Below, one piece after another: positions 1 through 7,848 of a DNA stretch of 64,000 nucleotides. Origin of the DNA: Nitrospira sp. (GTDB lineage: Bacteria; Nitrospirota; Nitrospiria; Nitrospirales; Nitrospiraceae); contig BQWY01000001.1 in the NCBI GenBank assembly GCA_036984305.1, forward strand, positions 1,178,001 to 1,242,000, written 5' to 3'. The notes under the pieces were generated by a model that was not told the DNA's origin, made no database searches, and saw only the letters and a program-made list of their open reading frames with translations. A program made the position numbers and the translations under genes. Numbering within the stretch: the first letter of the stretch is position 1; the number at the start of each line of letters is the position of its first letter.

Positions 1-2609
1 TGTGTCTTCACGGTGAGGTGTCCGCCCCGCTCGGTCATGGCGTCCAGCGCGTTGATGAATAGGTTCAACAGCACCTGCTTGATTTGCTGGCGGTCGAGCG
101 TCACGTAGGGGAGCCCGGAAGCCAATTCCCGCGTCAGCCGCACGCCTTTCGACGTGGCTTTGATCTCGATGAAATACAAGCAAGAATTCACGACTTCGTT
201 CAAATCTTGCTCCGTCAGCTGCGGCTCCATGTATCGCGCATAGTCCAAAATTTCCTGCACGAGACGCTCGATGCGATTCACGTCCTCCGCAACGACTTGA
301 CTGAACTGCTCGACGAACTCCCGATCGTCTCGCCGGTCCGGGACCAACTGCACGAACGTCTTAATCGACGTCAGAGGATTCCGCACTTCATGGGCAAATC
401 CTCCCGCAATGGTTTCTAACGAGCGGAGGCGATCGGTGCGCCTCATCAGCGCTTGGGACCGTTTCAGATCCTCGTACAGGAGAGCATTGTCGAGCGCAAT
501 GGCGGCGTGTTGTCCGAGTGTCGTCAGGAGGCTCAGGTCGTCAATGGAAAAAATGGCTTGGTCGTGACGCGGGCCCAGGTTGAAGAATCCGACGAGGCGC
601 TCCTTGTTGATGAGCGGAATACAGACGTCCACGTCCAGCGGTTTCATGGCTTCGACGACCCCCGGGAAATGGGCGGCGGCTTTGTCTTCGAGCTCTTCTC
701 GGATCAACGGCGTGCGAAAATGATTCAGCGTGGCGGAGAGCGGATCCTGGAGTTTGATCGTGGGCGGCAGTGCCGGCAAGTCCGGTTCACGTTGAGCCGC
801 GGCGAGGGCGAATTCATGTTTTTCCCCGTCCAGCACGTACAGAGACGCGGTCGTGATGTTCATCGTGGTGGTCAGCGTGTGCACGATTTCTTTGGTGAGC
901 GAATGCAGGTCCAGGATGGCGACGAGAGACTTGGAGAACTGCACGATCGTATCGTACGCGTCGTAGCGGTCGCGCAAGAGGCGCTGTCCGACCAAGTGCT
1001 CGATCGTCTGCGGCAGGTTGGCCAGCGATCCGGAGAAGGCGATGAAAATTCCCAACAGGATACCGGCGAGCACGAAGTGCCAGCTGAGGGTGAAGACCCG
1101 AATGGTCACCACGATCGCCGTATACGCGACGAGCATGCTGAACATTTGTGTGTACAGCATGCGATGGCTGGACCAGCCTGGAACCGTGACCTCCACGAGT
1201 TGGTGGCGGATAATGGCGTAGGCAACGAGAGTGAGCCAGAGTCCCGCGATCAGCGTGCCGGTCGGGTAGAACTCGTACCCGTAGCTCTGCAGAAAGTCGA
1301 CCGAGGCGGACAATCCGACGCAAAAGGTCCAAAACGAGTATTTCAGCCGAGGGGTCTCATTGGTCCCGTACTGGCGATTGATCCGATAGGCCTTGAAGAG
1401 ATGCGCCAGCCCGATCGAGGTCGTGGTGAAGAAGTACACCAGGAACAGCGGGTGCAACAGGCCGGCTTTGCCGTAGTAGCCCCATGCAAAATGATACGGG
1501 CCGGTGATGAGCAGCGGAGTAGGAAGGATCAACAGGAAGGCGATGCTGACCAAGTACGGGATCCGGACGTGCCGAGTGCTGTCGGGGTGTCCGACGAGTC
1601 GCATGGCGAAGTGAAAGAAGGCCGCGGGGATGAAGACGATGCCGGCGTACACCGCCTTGCACCAGAACAACGCCTCCTGGGCAGTGGGTGCCGAATAGAT
1701 CATGAACGCACCGATCAGCCACAGACACACCGCTGCGCAATAGAGAGAGAACGTTCGATTGGTGGCTGAGCGAGGATTGCTGGTGATCACCAGCACGCTG
1801 CACACCGCCACCAGGACACCGGCGATCAACGGGGGCGCCGTGGCCACGGTCGCCCGTGTGCTCAGGAGCGTTCCGAACGCGGCGGTGACCGTAATCGCAC
1901 CGACAACGATCACGTAGGCCAGACTCTTGTTGAGCATGACGCTGATGTCCATGAGGCGATACCGGATGATCGCGTAGGACATGATGATCGGGTAGAGTGG
2001 CACCGTGAAGTTGAGCAGTGGGTAGAGGTCTACACCGAATACGGGGAGAAACGCCGTGCCGCCGCCCGAGAAGCCGAGCGCTGTCGCCAGGAAGAAGTAT
2101 TTCAATTGGTCCTTCTTCAGCCCGGTGGCGTGACGGTACGCACCGTACATTTCGTAGTGTCCGTAGAGAATGACGGAGAAGAAGAACAGGACGAAGTACG
2201 GGTAGAGGATGGACGGAGGCGAATCGTAGTAAAACGAGTCGAAGACGAACCGAAGGTCCTTGATAAACCAATCCGTGAACAGATTGGCGAGGAGAAAGCC
2301 GAGTCCACACGCATAGGTCAAGAGGATCAGCCGCGTACGACGTATATTCAAAAAGACAAAAATGAAATGCAGGAACAGGACGGGAATGAAAATGACGCCG
2401 ACGTGGCTGATTTTCCACCAGGTCAGTGCGATAGTCGGATCGAGCGTCGATGCGATCCGGTAGGCACCAAACCCCCAGACCGCCACGGCGAGCGCAAACA
2501 GCGCCCAAAGCCGGTTCGGACGCCGCTCCGGTGCCTTCGCATAGACCACAAGTGCGAGCACACTGCTTGTAATGCCGGTCAGCAGGCCTGAGAGGGCAAA
2601 AAGATTCAT
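1..2609 (-). CDS. Membrane-bound sensor histidine kinase (PrsK-like), C-terminus cut by window edge
   Basis: Sensor kinase of a two-component system, read from ATG at 2609 down to the window edge; about 869 residues are visible and the catalytic ATPase domain is lost beyond position 1. Order: two successive polytopic membrane modules (about residues 1-225 and 228-480), a GAF domain (about 545-705), then a HisKA dimerisation domain with the H-box FAHEVRNPL (phospho-accepting His740) and the N-box NLFINALDAM near the edge. The membrane modules each end alike (SYAIIRYRLMDISV and AYAIIRHQLVEVTV), which indicates an internal duplication. Domain order resembles PEP-CTERM-associated PrsK kinases, but no PEP-CTERM gene is visible here, so the signal is unknown. 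No response regulator lies upstream; one may lie beyond the left edge. Confidence 0.9.
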   Translation of the reverse strand, partial: MNLFALSGLLTGITSSVLALVVYAKAPERRPNRLWALFALAVAVWGFGAYRIASTLDPTIALTWWKISHVGVIFIPVLFLHFIFVFLNIRRTRLILLTYACGLGFLLANLFTDWFIKDLRFVFDSFYYDSPPSILYPYFVLFFFSVILYGHYEMYGAYRHATGLKKDQLKYFFLATALGFSGGGTAFLPVFGVDLYPLLNFTVPLYPIIMSYAIIRYRLMDISVMLNKSLAYVIVVGAITVTAAFGTLLSTRATVATAPPLIAGVLVAVCSVLVITSNPRSATNRTFSLYCAAVCLWLIGAFMIYSAPTAQEALFWCKAVYAGIVFIPAAFFHFAMRLVGHPDSTRHVRIPYLVSIAFLLILPTPLLITGPYHFAWGYYGKAGLLHPLFLVYFFTTTSIGLAHLFKAYRINRQYGTNETPRLKYSFWTFCVGLSASVDFLQSYGYEFYPTGTLIAGLWLTLVAYAIIRHQLVEVTVPGWSSHRMLYTQMFSMLVAYTAIVVTIRVFTLSWHFVLAGILLGIFIAFSGSLANLPQTIEHLVGQRLLRDRYDAYDTIVQFSKSLVAILDLHSLTKEIVHTLTTTMNITTASLYVLDGEKHEFALAAAQREPDLPALPPTIKLQDPLSATLNHFRTPLIREELEDKAAAHFPGVVEAMKPLDVDVCIPLINKERLVGFFNLGPRHDQAIFSIDDLSLLTTLGQHAAIALDNALLYEDLKRSQALMRRTDRLRSLETIAGGFAHEVRNPLTSIKTFVQLVPDRRDDREFVEQFSQVVAEDVNRIERLVQEILDYARYMEPQLTEQDLNEVVNSCLYFIEIKATSKGVRLTRELASGLPYVTLDRQQIKQVLLNLFINALDAMTERGGHLTVKT

Positions 2610-2663
2610 TCAGTGGAATCAATCGGCAGGTTAGGACAACCCTGCCGTGAAGAGCACGAATCA

Positions 2664-2688
2664 CCGACGTTCGGGGGCGGAACGTCGG
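2664..2688. other. Perfect 9-bp inverted repeat between HMG-CoA reductase fusion and histidine kinase
   Basis: CCGACGTTC and GAACGTCGG pair perfectly around a 7-base loop. On the minus strand it lies 133 bases after the reductase stop and 55 bases before the kinase start. There is no T-run on either side, so it is not a textbook intrinsic terminator; it could be an RNA hairpin, a Rho-linked end or an operator. Confidence 0.5.
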
Positions 2689-2820
2689 GCGGACTATCCG
2701 GCGTGTGTTGTTCCACACCGCGCGGATTACTTGCGGGCCAGTATATGCTACCTGGTGCTGCGGGGGAAGCGAGATTTGCCGAAGCGTCGAAAGAACCGGC
2801 CCGCACTCCAGCGAAACGGG

Positions 2821-4635
2821 TTAGCGCCCCGGCGCGCGACTTTTCAATGGATTGAGTACGGACAATGGGGGAGTGGTCTCGGGAGACGGCTTCCGCCCGT
2901 ATTTCTTGTGTGCATTGGCAAAGGTGCCGTTTGCCACCCGTGCGCAAATACCGATCTCGCCGGCAAGGGTTGCGGCGGCGACGATTTCCGAAAATTTCTT
3001 GGCTTTCCCGGTGCCATGACACCCCAGCAGTTGGAGGCACTCCCGTTGTGTGGCTAGATTGGTTCCTCCGCCGACCGTCCCAACCAGCAGGCTAGGTAAC
3101 TTCAGACTGACGTAGAGCCCTCGATCCTCGGTCAGTTCAAAGTTCGTGACGCTGACGTAGGAGTCGACGATGCACGCGATGTCCTGTCCACAGGCCGTGA
3201 ACATGGCCGCGAGCATGTTCGCGGTATGGCCGTTGATGCCCACCATGCCCACATGGGCCGTGCAGAGACGCACGGCGTGATAGAAGTCGACGATTGCCTC
3301 GGGAGTGATGTGGAAGGCCCGCTTAATGAGCGGGGCCGGAATTGTGACTTCGGCAATGACGGTTTTCCCATATCCCGCGATGAAATTATGCGCCGTGACC
3401 TTCTTGATAGAGGAGAAATTCGGCTGCAGATAAAAGCGCTTCGGCTTCGACACTCTTACGATGAACTTACAGGCTTCCTCCGTCGCGAAGGTCACCATAT
3501 TGATGCCCATGGCATCGCCGGTGGAGTACACGAATTTGACCACGACGTTTTTGTCGAAGATGTGCGGCTCTAGCGCGACCAATTCTCCGTGGCGGGTAGC
3601 AGTTTCGGCGTATTGCTTGATCTGGACGAAATTTGACTGGACCCACTGCGAGAAGCGGTGAGCGGAGCGGACGGAGTCGAATACGAACAATGGAGAAATG
3701 TGCAAATGGTCGGTCAGCAATGCAGTCTGCGCGCCGCCGGCCAGCGACATGAGGAGCATGCTCTCGCTGCATGTGTAGACCAGGGCCCCTTCGGTGGTGG
3801 CCATCGGAACGTAGAAATTCCCGCGGGCGAATTGGCCGTTGATCCGAAGCGGCCCTGCGACCCCGAGTGGGATTTGCGCGGAGCCGATGAAATGCTCGAC
3901 GTTCCCACGCAGATTCTCGGGGCTTTCAGTGTAGACGCCGATATGATGCAGCGGGGCGTTGCATTTCTGGGACAGCCAGTCACGGCGGATCTTTGCCGCG
4001 GTAGAGGAATAGCTTGTGCGTTTCAGCTTGGGGAGTAGATCGCGTGCAGTCAGTTTATCTCCCTCTTCGTCCGCCAATGCGGTCTGATGGCTTTCAGAGT
4101 CGTCACGCAGCGGCTGTATGGTAATCGATGCCGCCTCCCCCGCCAGTGTGTCGTGAGCCACATACAAATGAAAAAACGACCGTTGCTGGGTTTCCTCGCT
4201 CAGATGAAGTTCTTGAATGGCGGAGGCGAGGATTTGACGCTCCCAGGCCCTCACGGCGATGAATCGAATTCCGACTGCGAAGCGGCGGCAGTCGTGATCG
4301 CTCATTGGCAGGCAATACGCCACCATCCCCGCGAGATTGAGGTGGCAGACATCTCCAAAGGTGCAGCGCAACTCCAGCGGGCTTCCGGGACGGAGTCCGG
4401 TTTCCATAATGACCCGGAGACCCCCGGAACTCAGGTTGTCGGTTCGGCCAGATAGGTTGGCTTCGCCGGTATGCACCAGAAGAGGAATGTGCACGACCTG
4501 ACGACTGGCATGACGAATTGGAGGAGAGGCAGCCGGCGCGGGAGTGACCGAGTGGCTGAGGTCGGTGCTCCCGTCTCCTTGTTGTTCCGGCACACCGTTC
4601 CGCGGATCGGAAGGCGGTCGGCCCCACTGCTGCAT
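2821..4635 (-). CDS. PilZ domain fused to class I-like HMG-CoA reductase
   Basis: A 604-residue protein. Residues about 35-145 form a PilZ domain with both c-di-GMP contact motifs, RHASR (41-45) and NLSSGG (67-72). Residues about 200-581 are HMG-CoA reductase-like: ENLRGN then IPLGVAGPL, MATTEG with the catalytic Glu (282), DAMGINM, the KK pair (411-412) holding the catalytic Lys, GQD (Asp485), GTVGGGT, and the C-terminal HKKYGR with the catalytic His (576). All four catalytic residues known for class I HMGR therefore appear present. Known role of that family: NADPH-dependent reduction of HMG-CoA to mevalonate. I chose ATG 4635 because GAGGAG lies 7 bases upstream; an upstream TTG at 4656 has no such site. 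Substrate and c-di-GMP control are inference. No other mevalonate gene is in the window. Confidence 0.88.
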   Translation of the reverse strand: MQQWGRPPSDPRNGVPEQQGDGSTDLSHSVTPAPAASPPIRHASRQVVHIPLLVHTGEANLSGRTDNLSSGGLRVIMETGLRPGSPLELRCTFGDVCHLNLAGMVAYCLPMSDHDCRRFAVGIRFIAVRAWERQILASAIQELHLSEETQQRSFFHLYVAHDTLAGEAASITIQPLRDDSESHQTALADEEGDKLTARDLLPKLKRTSYSSTAAKIRRDWLSQKCNAPLHHIGVYTESPENLRGNVEHFIGSAQIPLGVAGPLRINGQFARGNFYVPMATTEGALVYTCSESMLLMSLAGGAQTALLTDHLHISPLFVFDSVRSAHRFSQWVQSNFVQIKQYAETATRHGELVALEPHIFDKNVVVKFVYSTGDAMGINMVTFATEEACKFIVRVSKPKRFYLQPNFSSIKKVTAHNFIAGYGKTVIAEVTIPAPLIKRAFHITPEAIVDFYHAVRLCTAHVGMVGINGHTANMLAAMFTACGQDIACIVDSYVSVTNFELTEDRGLYVSLKLPSLLVGTVGGGTNLATQRECLQLLGCHGTGKAKKFSEIVAAATLAGEIGICARVANGTFANAHKKYGRKPSPETTPPLSVLNPLKSRAPGR

Positions 4636-4731
4636 CAGCTTACTCCTCGGGAGCAACGGAGAGCTGTGAGTTGCACATGGAGACGCGACGCATCCTACGA
4701 AAATGGCGTCCGGCTCCGTAAAAGACAGGGG

Positions 4732-4760
4732 ATTATCTGAAGAATCACCTAATTTGTCAA
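4732..4760 (-). promoter_or_regulatory. Near-consensus sigma70-type promoter for the PilZ-HMGR gene
   Basis: Minus strand: -35 TTGACA (4760-4755), 17-base spacer, -10 GATAAT (4737-4732). That is 6/6 and 5/6 matches. Predicted start of transcription near 4725 gives a leader of about 90 bases to ATG 4635. Confidence 0.7.
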
Positions 4761-4870
4761 CGTCATGGAAATGGTCCTAATAGACGGACCCGAGAGGTGA
4801 TTTCTGGAGCGCAGAAGGTCCTAGTCCAATTTGCTTGGGGACGAATGCTCTTAGGGCGGTCTGAGCCCGT

Positions 4871-5572
4871 TCAGTCCTGGCTGTGTTGGAGCAATGCGGA
4901 CAATTCTCGCGGCAGCAACAGCGTGATACAGGTAGGGGTATTCGGCCCTTCGTGGAAGGCGGCGAGCAGCAGTTGCGGTTGTGGCACCGCTTCAGGGGGA
5001 AAGGTCAAGAGAGCCGGGAAATCGATCACCGATCGCGTGATCGGGCCCGCCATGAGACGCAGTCGAAGCGCCATCAGGATATCCCGCAATCGCCCCTCGC
5101 GGGCGGTTTCGGGAATGCTGTCGGATGCGGTGACGACGGTATCCCAGAGCGGTCTCGTCATGCCCACTACGTAGGGTACTCCCATGCTCTTGGCGAAGGG
5201 AGTGATTTCGATCAATCCGCCAGCTTCGATCGCCTGCTCACGACTGACCTCAACGTCGTGCTCGTCTTGATCGGTGACCTGAGGTTCGGCGGCTCGGGAC
5301 GGATCGTGTGAGGCGTCCATCGTCGGGAGATCGGTCTTCGTCGGTGGAACGGCGTCTTCCGCATGCAGAGTCGTTTTCACCGTTGGTGACTTGTCCTCTG
5401 CACCGATCGCTAGCGGGGCGTCCTCAGTTGGGTCTACTCCGCGCGCCCGCAGGATGCCATCATAGACGGCTCTAGCCGATTGCGACCACCGCGGGCTAAA
5501 AGGCCGACCGGAAAAGGCAGCCTCGGCCGCCAGTCGTTCATCAAAGCTCAGTTCTCTTGAGTGCGTGCTCAT
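4871..5572 (-). CDS. DUF6573-like protein with low-complexity linker
   Basis: A 233-residue soluble protein of unknown function. The C-terminal half (about residues 115-230) matches my memory of DUF6573: SREQAIEAGGLIEIT followed by GVPYVVGMTRPLWDTVV; that family is mostly found on phages and plasmids. The first 45 residues form a separate small helical motif (LSFDERLAAEAAF, then FSPRWSQSARAVYDGI), joined by an acidic, Asp/Glu/Pro/Thr-rich linker. ATG 5572 is chosen although no ribosome binding site is visible; a TTG start at 5608 would overlap a TTGACA box, which argues against it. No signal peptide or membrane segment. It stands alone between HMGR and the MFS gene. Confidence 0.7.
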   Translation of the reverse strand: MSTHSRELSFDERLAAEAAFSGRPFSPRWSQSARAVYDGILRARGVDPTEDAPLAIGAEDKSPTVKTTLHAEDAVPPTKTDLPTMDASHDPSRAAEPQVTDQDEHDVEVSREQAIEAGGLIEITPFAKSMGVPYVVGMTRPLWDTVVTASDSIPETAREGRLRDILMALRLRLMAGPITRSVIDFPALLTFPPEAVPQPQLLLAAFHEGPNTPTCITLLLPRELSALLQHSQD

Positions 5573-5579
5573 ACTATTA

Positions 5580-5608
5580 ATGAATAGCGCGACTTGCCCT
5601 AATGTCAA
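5580..5608 (-). promoter_or_regulatory. Candidate promoter, perfect -35, leaderless arrangement
   Basis: Minus strand TTGACA at 5608-5603; a weak -10 (TATTCA or ATTCAT) follows after 16-17 bases. Transcription would start within a few bases of ATG 5572, consistent with the missing ribosome binding site. Confidence 0.4.
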
Positions 5609-5726
5609 GCATCGTGCGGCACCAAACCCGATCGCTCCTTATAAGTGCTTCATGTACCAGGAGAAAGGTCATGCTTTTTTCTTGGCGTCGAAAGAGCCGC
5701 TAACAGCGTTTCTCTGAGGGCGGCCA

Positions 5727-7007
5727 TCAATCGGGGAGAGGGTGGCCCTTCGTTTCGGGAGCCATCGGCAACGCGAGGAGTCCAACTATATACACGAGTC
5801 CAACGGTGGTCGCGGCCAGGGCCACGTCGCCCATGGCGGCGACAAGCGAGCCGGTCAGAAATGGACCGGCTGACGCCAGGATGCGACCCGCATTGAAACA
5901 AACGCCTGCTCCGGTCGCTCGCAGGCGCGTCGGGAACAGTTCGGGGAGGTAAATGGGAAAGCCGCTGAAGATGCCGTTGTTGAAGAATCCCAATACAGGG
6001 AGAAAGACAACGAGGTGCATATAGGATTGAGAAGAGAGGAAGGTGATCGGAAGCATGATCAGACTTCCCACGCACATGAGCCCAAAAATTGGACGTCGTC
6101 CCCATCGATCGGCGAGCGGACCGAAGCTCAAATACCCAATCACGGCGCCGGCATTCAGCGCCATGATGGCATAGCTGACATACGGAGCGATGTCGCGCTT
6201 GCTCAGGCCCGCCATGTCCGGGAACGTATGAATGAGCATGGGAGTCCACGTGGTCGTGCCCCAGAGTCCGAAGACGGCGACGAACGCCAGGATCGATCCG
6301 GCCAGGGTCGCCCGGCGAAATGGAGGGGCAAGGAGTTCGCTGAGGGCGGACAGCGACGATGAAGCGGGATGCAAGTCCTCTCTGGCGCGACTCCTATGCC
6401 ACCGCTCCGGCTCTTTGACCACCAAACGAACCAACAGGGCCACGAGTGCCGGAAGCACGCCGACGGCGAACAGCCACCGCCAGCCGAGTTCTTTTAAAAG
6501 CAAATTGAACAGCGCTGCTAGGAAGAAACCTGCTGCCCAGGCAGATTGGAGAATCCCAGCCGCCTTGGCTCGCTTGTCCTCCGGCCATACTTCGGCCACC
6601 AGCGCGGCTCCTGCCGCCCATTCCCCTCCGATTCCGAGGGCGGTCAAGAAACGGTAGATGGCCAGATGCCACCAGTCCTGAGAGAACGCCGCAAGCCCCG
6701 TGAATCCCGCATACACGAGAATCGTGACGATGAGAGTTTTGGTACGACCATAACGGTCGGCCACAATTCCGAACGCGATGCCGCCGATTGCCCAGCCGAT
6801 GAGAAAGATGGAAAAAATCACTCCGCCGTACCATCCGATCTGTTCCTCGTGAGTCGGTGTGCCGGTCGCGCTGGGCAAGAGTTCGTCCAGCGCCGGATGC
6901 AGGACGATGGCGTAAATCGTGGCATCCATCGCGTCGAACACCCAGCCAAGCCACGCGACGAAGAGGACCAGCCATTGATAGGGTGTAATGGAATGCCACC
7001 AAGACAT
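5727..7007 (-). CDS. MFS transporter (12 transmembrane helices)
   Basis: A 426-residue inner-membrane secondary carrier of the major facilitator superfamily. It shows the loop 2-3 signature DRYGRTKT, the TM4-5 pattern RFLTALGIGGEWAAG typical of the metabolite:H+ symporter and aromatic-acid/sugar-like branches, and the second-half copy ADRWGRRP. Length and twelve hydrophobic segments fit the superfamily. The substrate cannot be read from sequence. ATG 7007 opens the frame with WW-rich N-terminus before TM1. It is monocistronic as far as I can see, with its own promoter upstream and a divergent J-domain gene beyond. Confidence 0.92.
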   Translation of the reverse strand: MSWWHSITPYQWLVLFVAWLGWVFDAMDATIYAIVLHPALDELLPSATGTPTHEEQIGWYGGVIFSIFLIGWAIGGIAFGIVADRYGRTKTLIVTILVYAGFTGLAAFSQDWWHLAIYRFLTALGIGGEWAAGAALVAEVWPEDKRAKAAGILQSAWAAGFFLAALFNLLLKELGWRWLFAVGVLPALVALLVRLVVKEPERWHRSRAREDLHPASSSLSALSELLAPPFRRATLAGSILAFVAVFGLWGTTTWTPMLIHTFPDMAGLSKRDIAPYVSYAIMALNAGAVIGYLSFGPLADRWGRRPIFGLMCVGSLIMLPITFLSSQSYMHLVVFLPVLGFFNNGIFSGFPIYLPELFPTRLRATGAGVCFNAGRILASAGPFLTGSLVAAMGDVALAATTVGLVYIVGLLALPMAPETKGHPLPD

Positions 7008-7039
7008 GCGGGCGTCTGTCGATTACGGATGACATGGGC

Positions 7040-7068
7040 AGGCTAGTGGCACGTTCAATGGTTGTCAA
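7040..7068 (-). promoter_or_regulatory. Promoter candidate for the MFS gene
   Basis: Minus strand -35 TTGACA (7068-7063), 17-base spacer, -10 TAGCCT (7045-7040). The -35 is perfect, the -10 matches 3 of 6. Confidence 0.5.
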
Positions 7069-7092
7069 GCACGGGATTCCGGCAGACCACGT

Positions 7093-7122
7093 TTGCCCGT
7101 GTTGAAAACGCGGTGCTATAGT
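7093..7122 (+). promoter_or_regulatory. Extended -10 promoter for the J-domain gene
   Basis: TGCTATAGT (7114-7122) is an extended -10 element; a poor -35 TTGCCC lies 18 bases upstream. Transcription would start within about 5 bases of ATG 7132, so the mRNA is probably leaderless or nearly so. Confidence 0.5.
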
Positions 7123-7131
7123 GCTGAATCA

Positions 7132-7770
7132 ATGTCGCGCCAAAATTATTACGAGATCCTTGGAGTCCGGCGCGACGCGTCGGACGACGAGATTAAAAAG
7201 GCCTACCGCAAGCTCGTCTTTCAGTATCATCCCGATCGCAACCCGGACAGCAAAGATGCGGAAAACAAAATCAGGGAGATCAATGCGGCCTACGCGATTA
7301 TCGGTGATCCGGACGCACGACGGTCCTACGAACGTTTGCGCTGGGGTGATGAGGTGCGTGACGAGGGGCCGGATGCGGAGACGGTTCTCGAGACCATGTG
7401 CGAGAAGTTGGAAGACGAAGGCCGGAAGGAACTGTTCGCGCTCCTTATGACTCAGGCGGCCCGTATCAAACAGGAACTGGCATTGCTTCGCGAGCGTGTC
7501 GTGGCTGAGCAGGGCTATGATTCATTCCGGGAGGACCTGGTGCTGGCGCGGGGTTTGGAAGTCCTCAAGGAATTGGTCTCACTAGACATGGAATCGCGGA
7601 AAACGCGGCTTCTGGAAGTTGCCGTGCAGATGATGCGATCGCAACGGGTGATCGGGCAGCACGATGACCGGCAAGCCGCCGAATTACTGGAACGGTTCGA
7701 ACGTCGCTATACAAAGGGGCGCCTCCATGGATTTGCCGCGGCGCTGGAGTTGTTTTATGAGCGGCGATGA
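7132..7770 (+). CDS. J-domain (DnaJ-like) co-chaperone
   Basis: A 212-residue protein with an N-terminal J domain (about residues 5-70): [13 protein letters not shown], the HPD tripeptide (33-35) needed to stimulate DnaK ATPase, and the helix IV region. No Gly/Phe region, zinc centre or CTD I/II of true DnaJ follows. Instead residues 75-212 are mostly charged helix without a recognised family, which makes this a type III J protein with a private partner domain. ATG 7132 starts directly at the J domain; earlier in-frame TTG/GTG codons add only non-conserved residues and overlap the promoter. Likely cytoplasmic; its client is unknown. Confidence 0.92.
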   Translation: MSRQNYYEILGVRRDASDDEIKKAYRKLVFQYHPDRNPDSKDAENKIREINAAYAIIGDPDARRSYERLRWGDEVRDEGPDAETVLETMCEKLEDEGRKELFALLMTQAARIKQELALLRERVVAEQGYDSFREDLVLARGLEVLKELVSLDMESRKTRLLEVAVQMMRSQRVIGQHDDRQAAELLERFERRYTKGRLHGFAAALELFYERR

Positions 7771-7848
7771 CGTGCAGAAGTAGCCGTGAGTCGTTCGTAT
7801 GCCAGGCATGGGCCAGGGCCCGGCATTCCGTACCTCTGTTCCACCGCG

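Noticed and set aside
453-1769. Long plus-strand open frame opposite the histidine kinase
   Set aside because: It is antisense to the GAF and HisKA region, which is clearly conserved; the plus-strand protein is Arg/Glu/Gln-biased with no motif.
1357-2718. 453-codon minus-strand frame inside the kinase gene
   Set aside because: Out of frame with the conserved membrane and GAF protein; Arg/His/Pro-rich translation typical of GC-rich shadow frames.
4636-4656. TTG start 21 bases upstream of the PilZ-HMGR ATG
   Set aside because: The region is the ribosome binding site of ATG 4635 (GAGGAG) and the TTG has no site of its own.
7797-7828. Possible hairpin between the J-domain gene and the amidohydrolase gene
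   Set aside because: ATGCC/GGCAT pairing needs a large bulge and there is no T-run, so it is too weak to call as a terminator.
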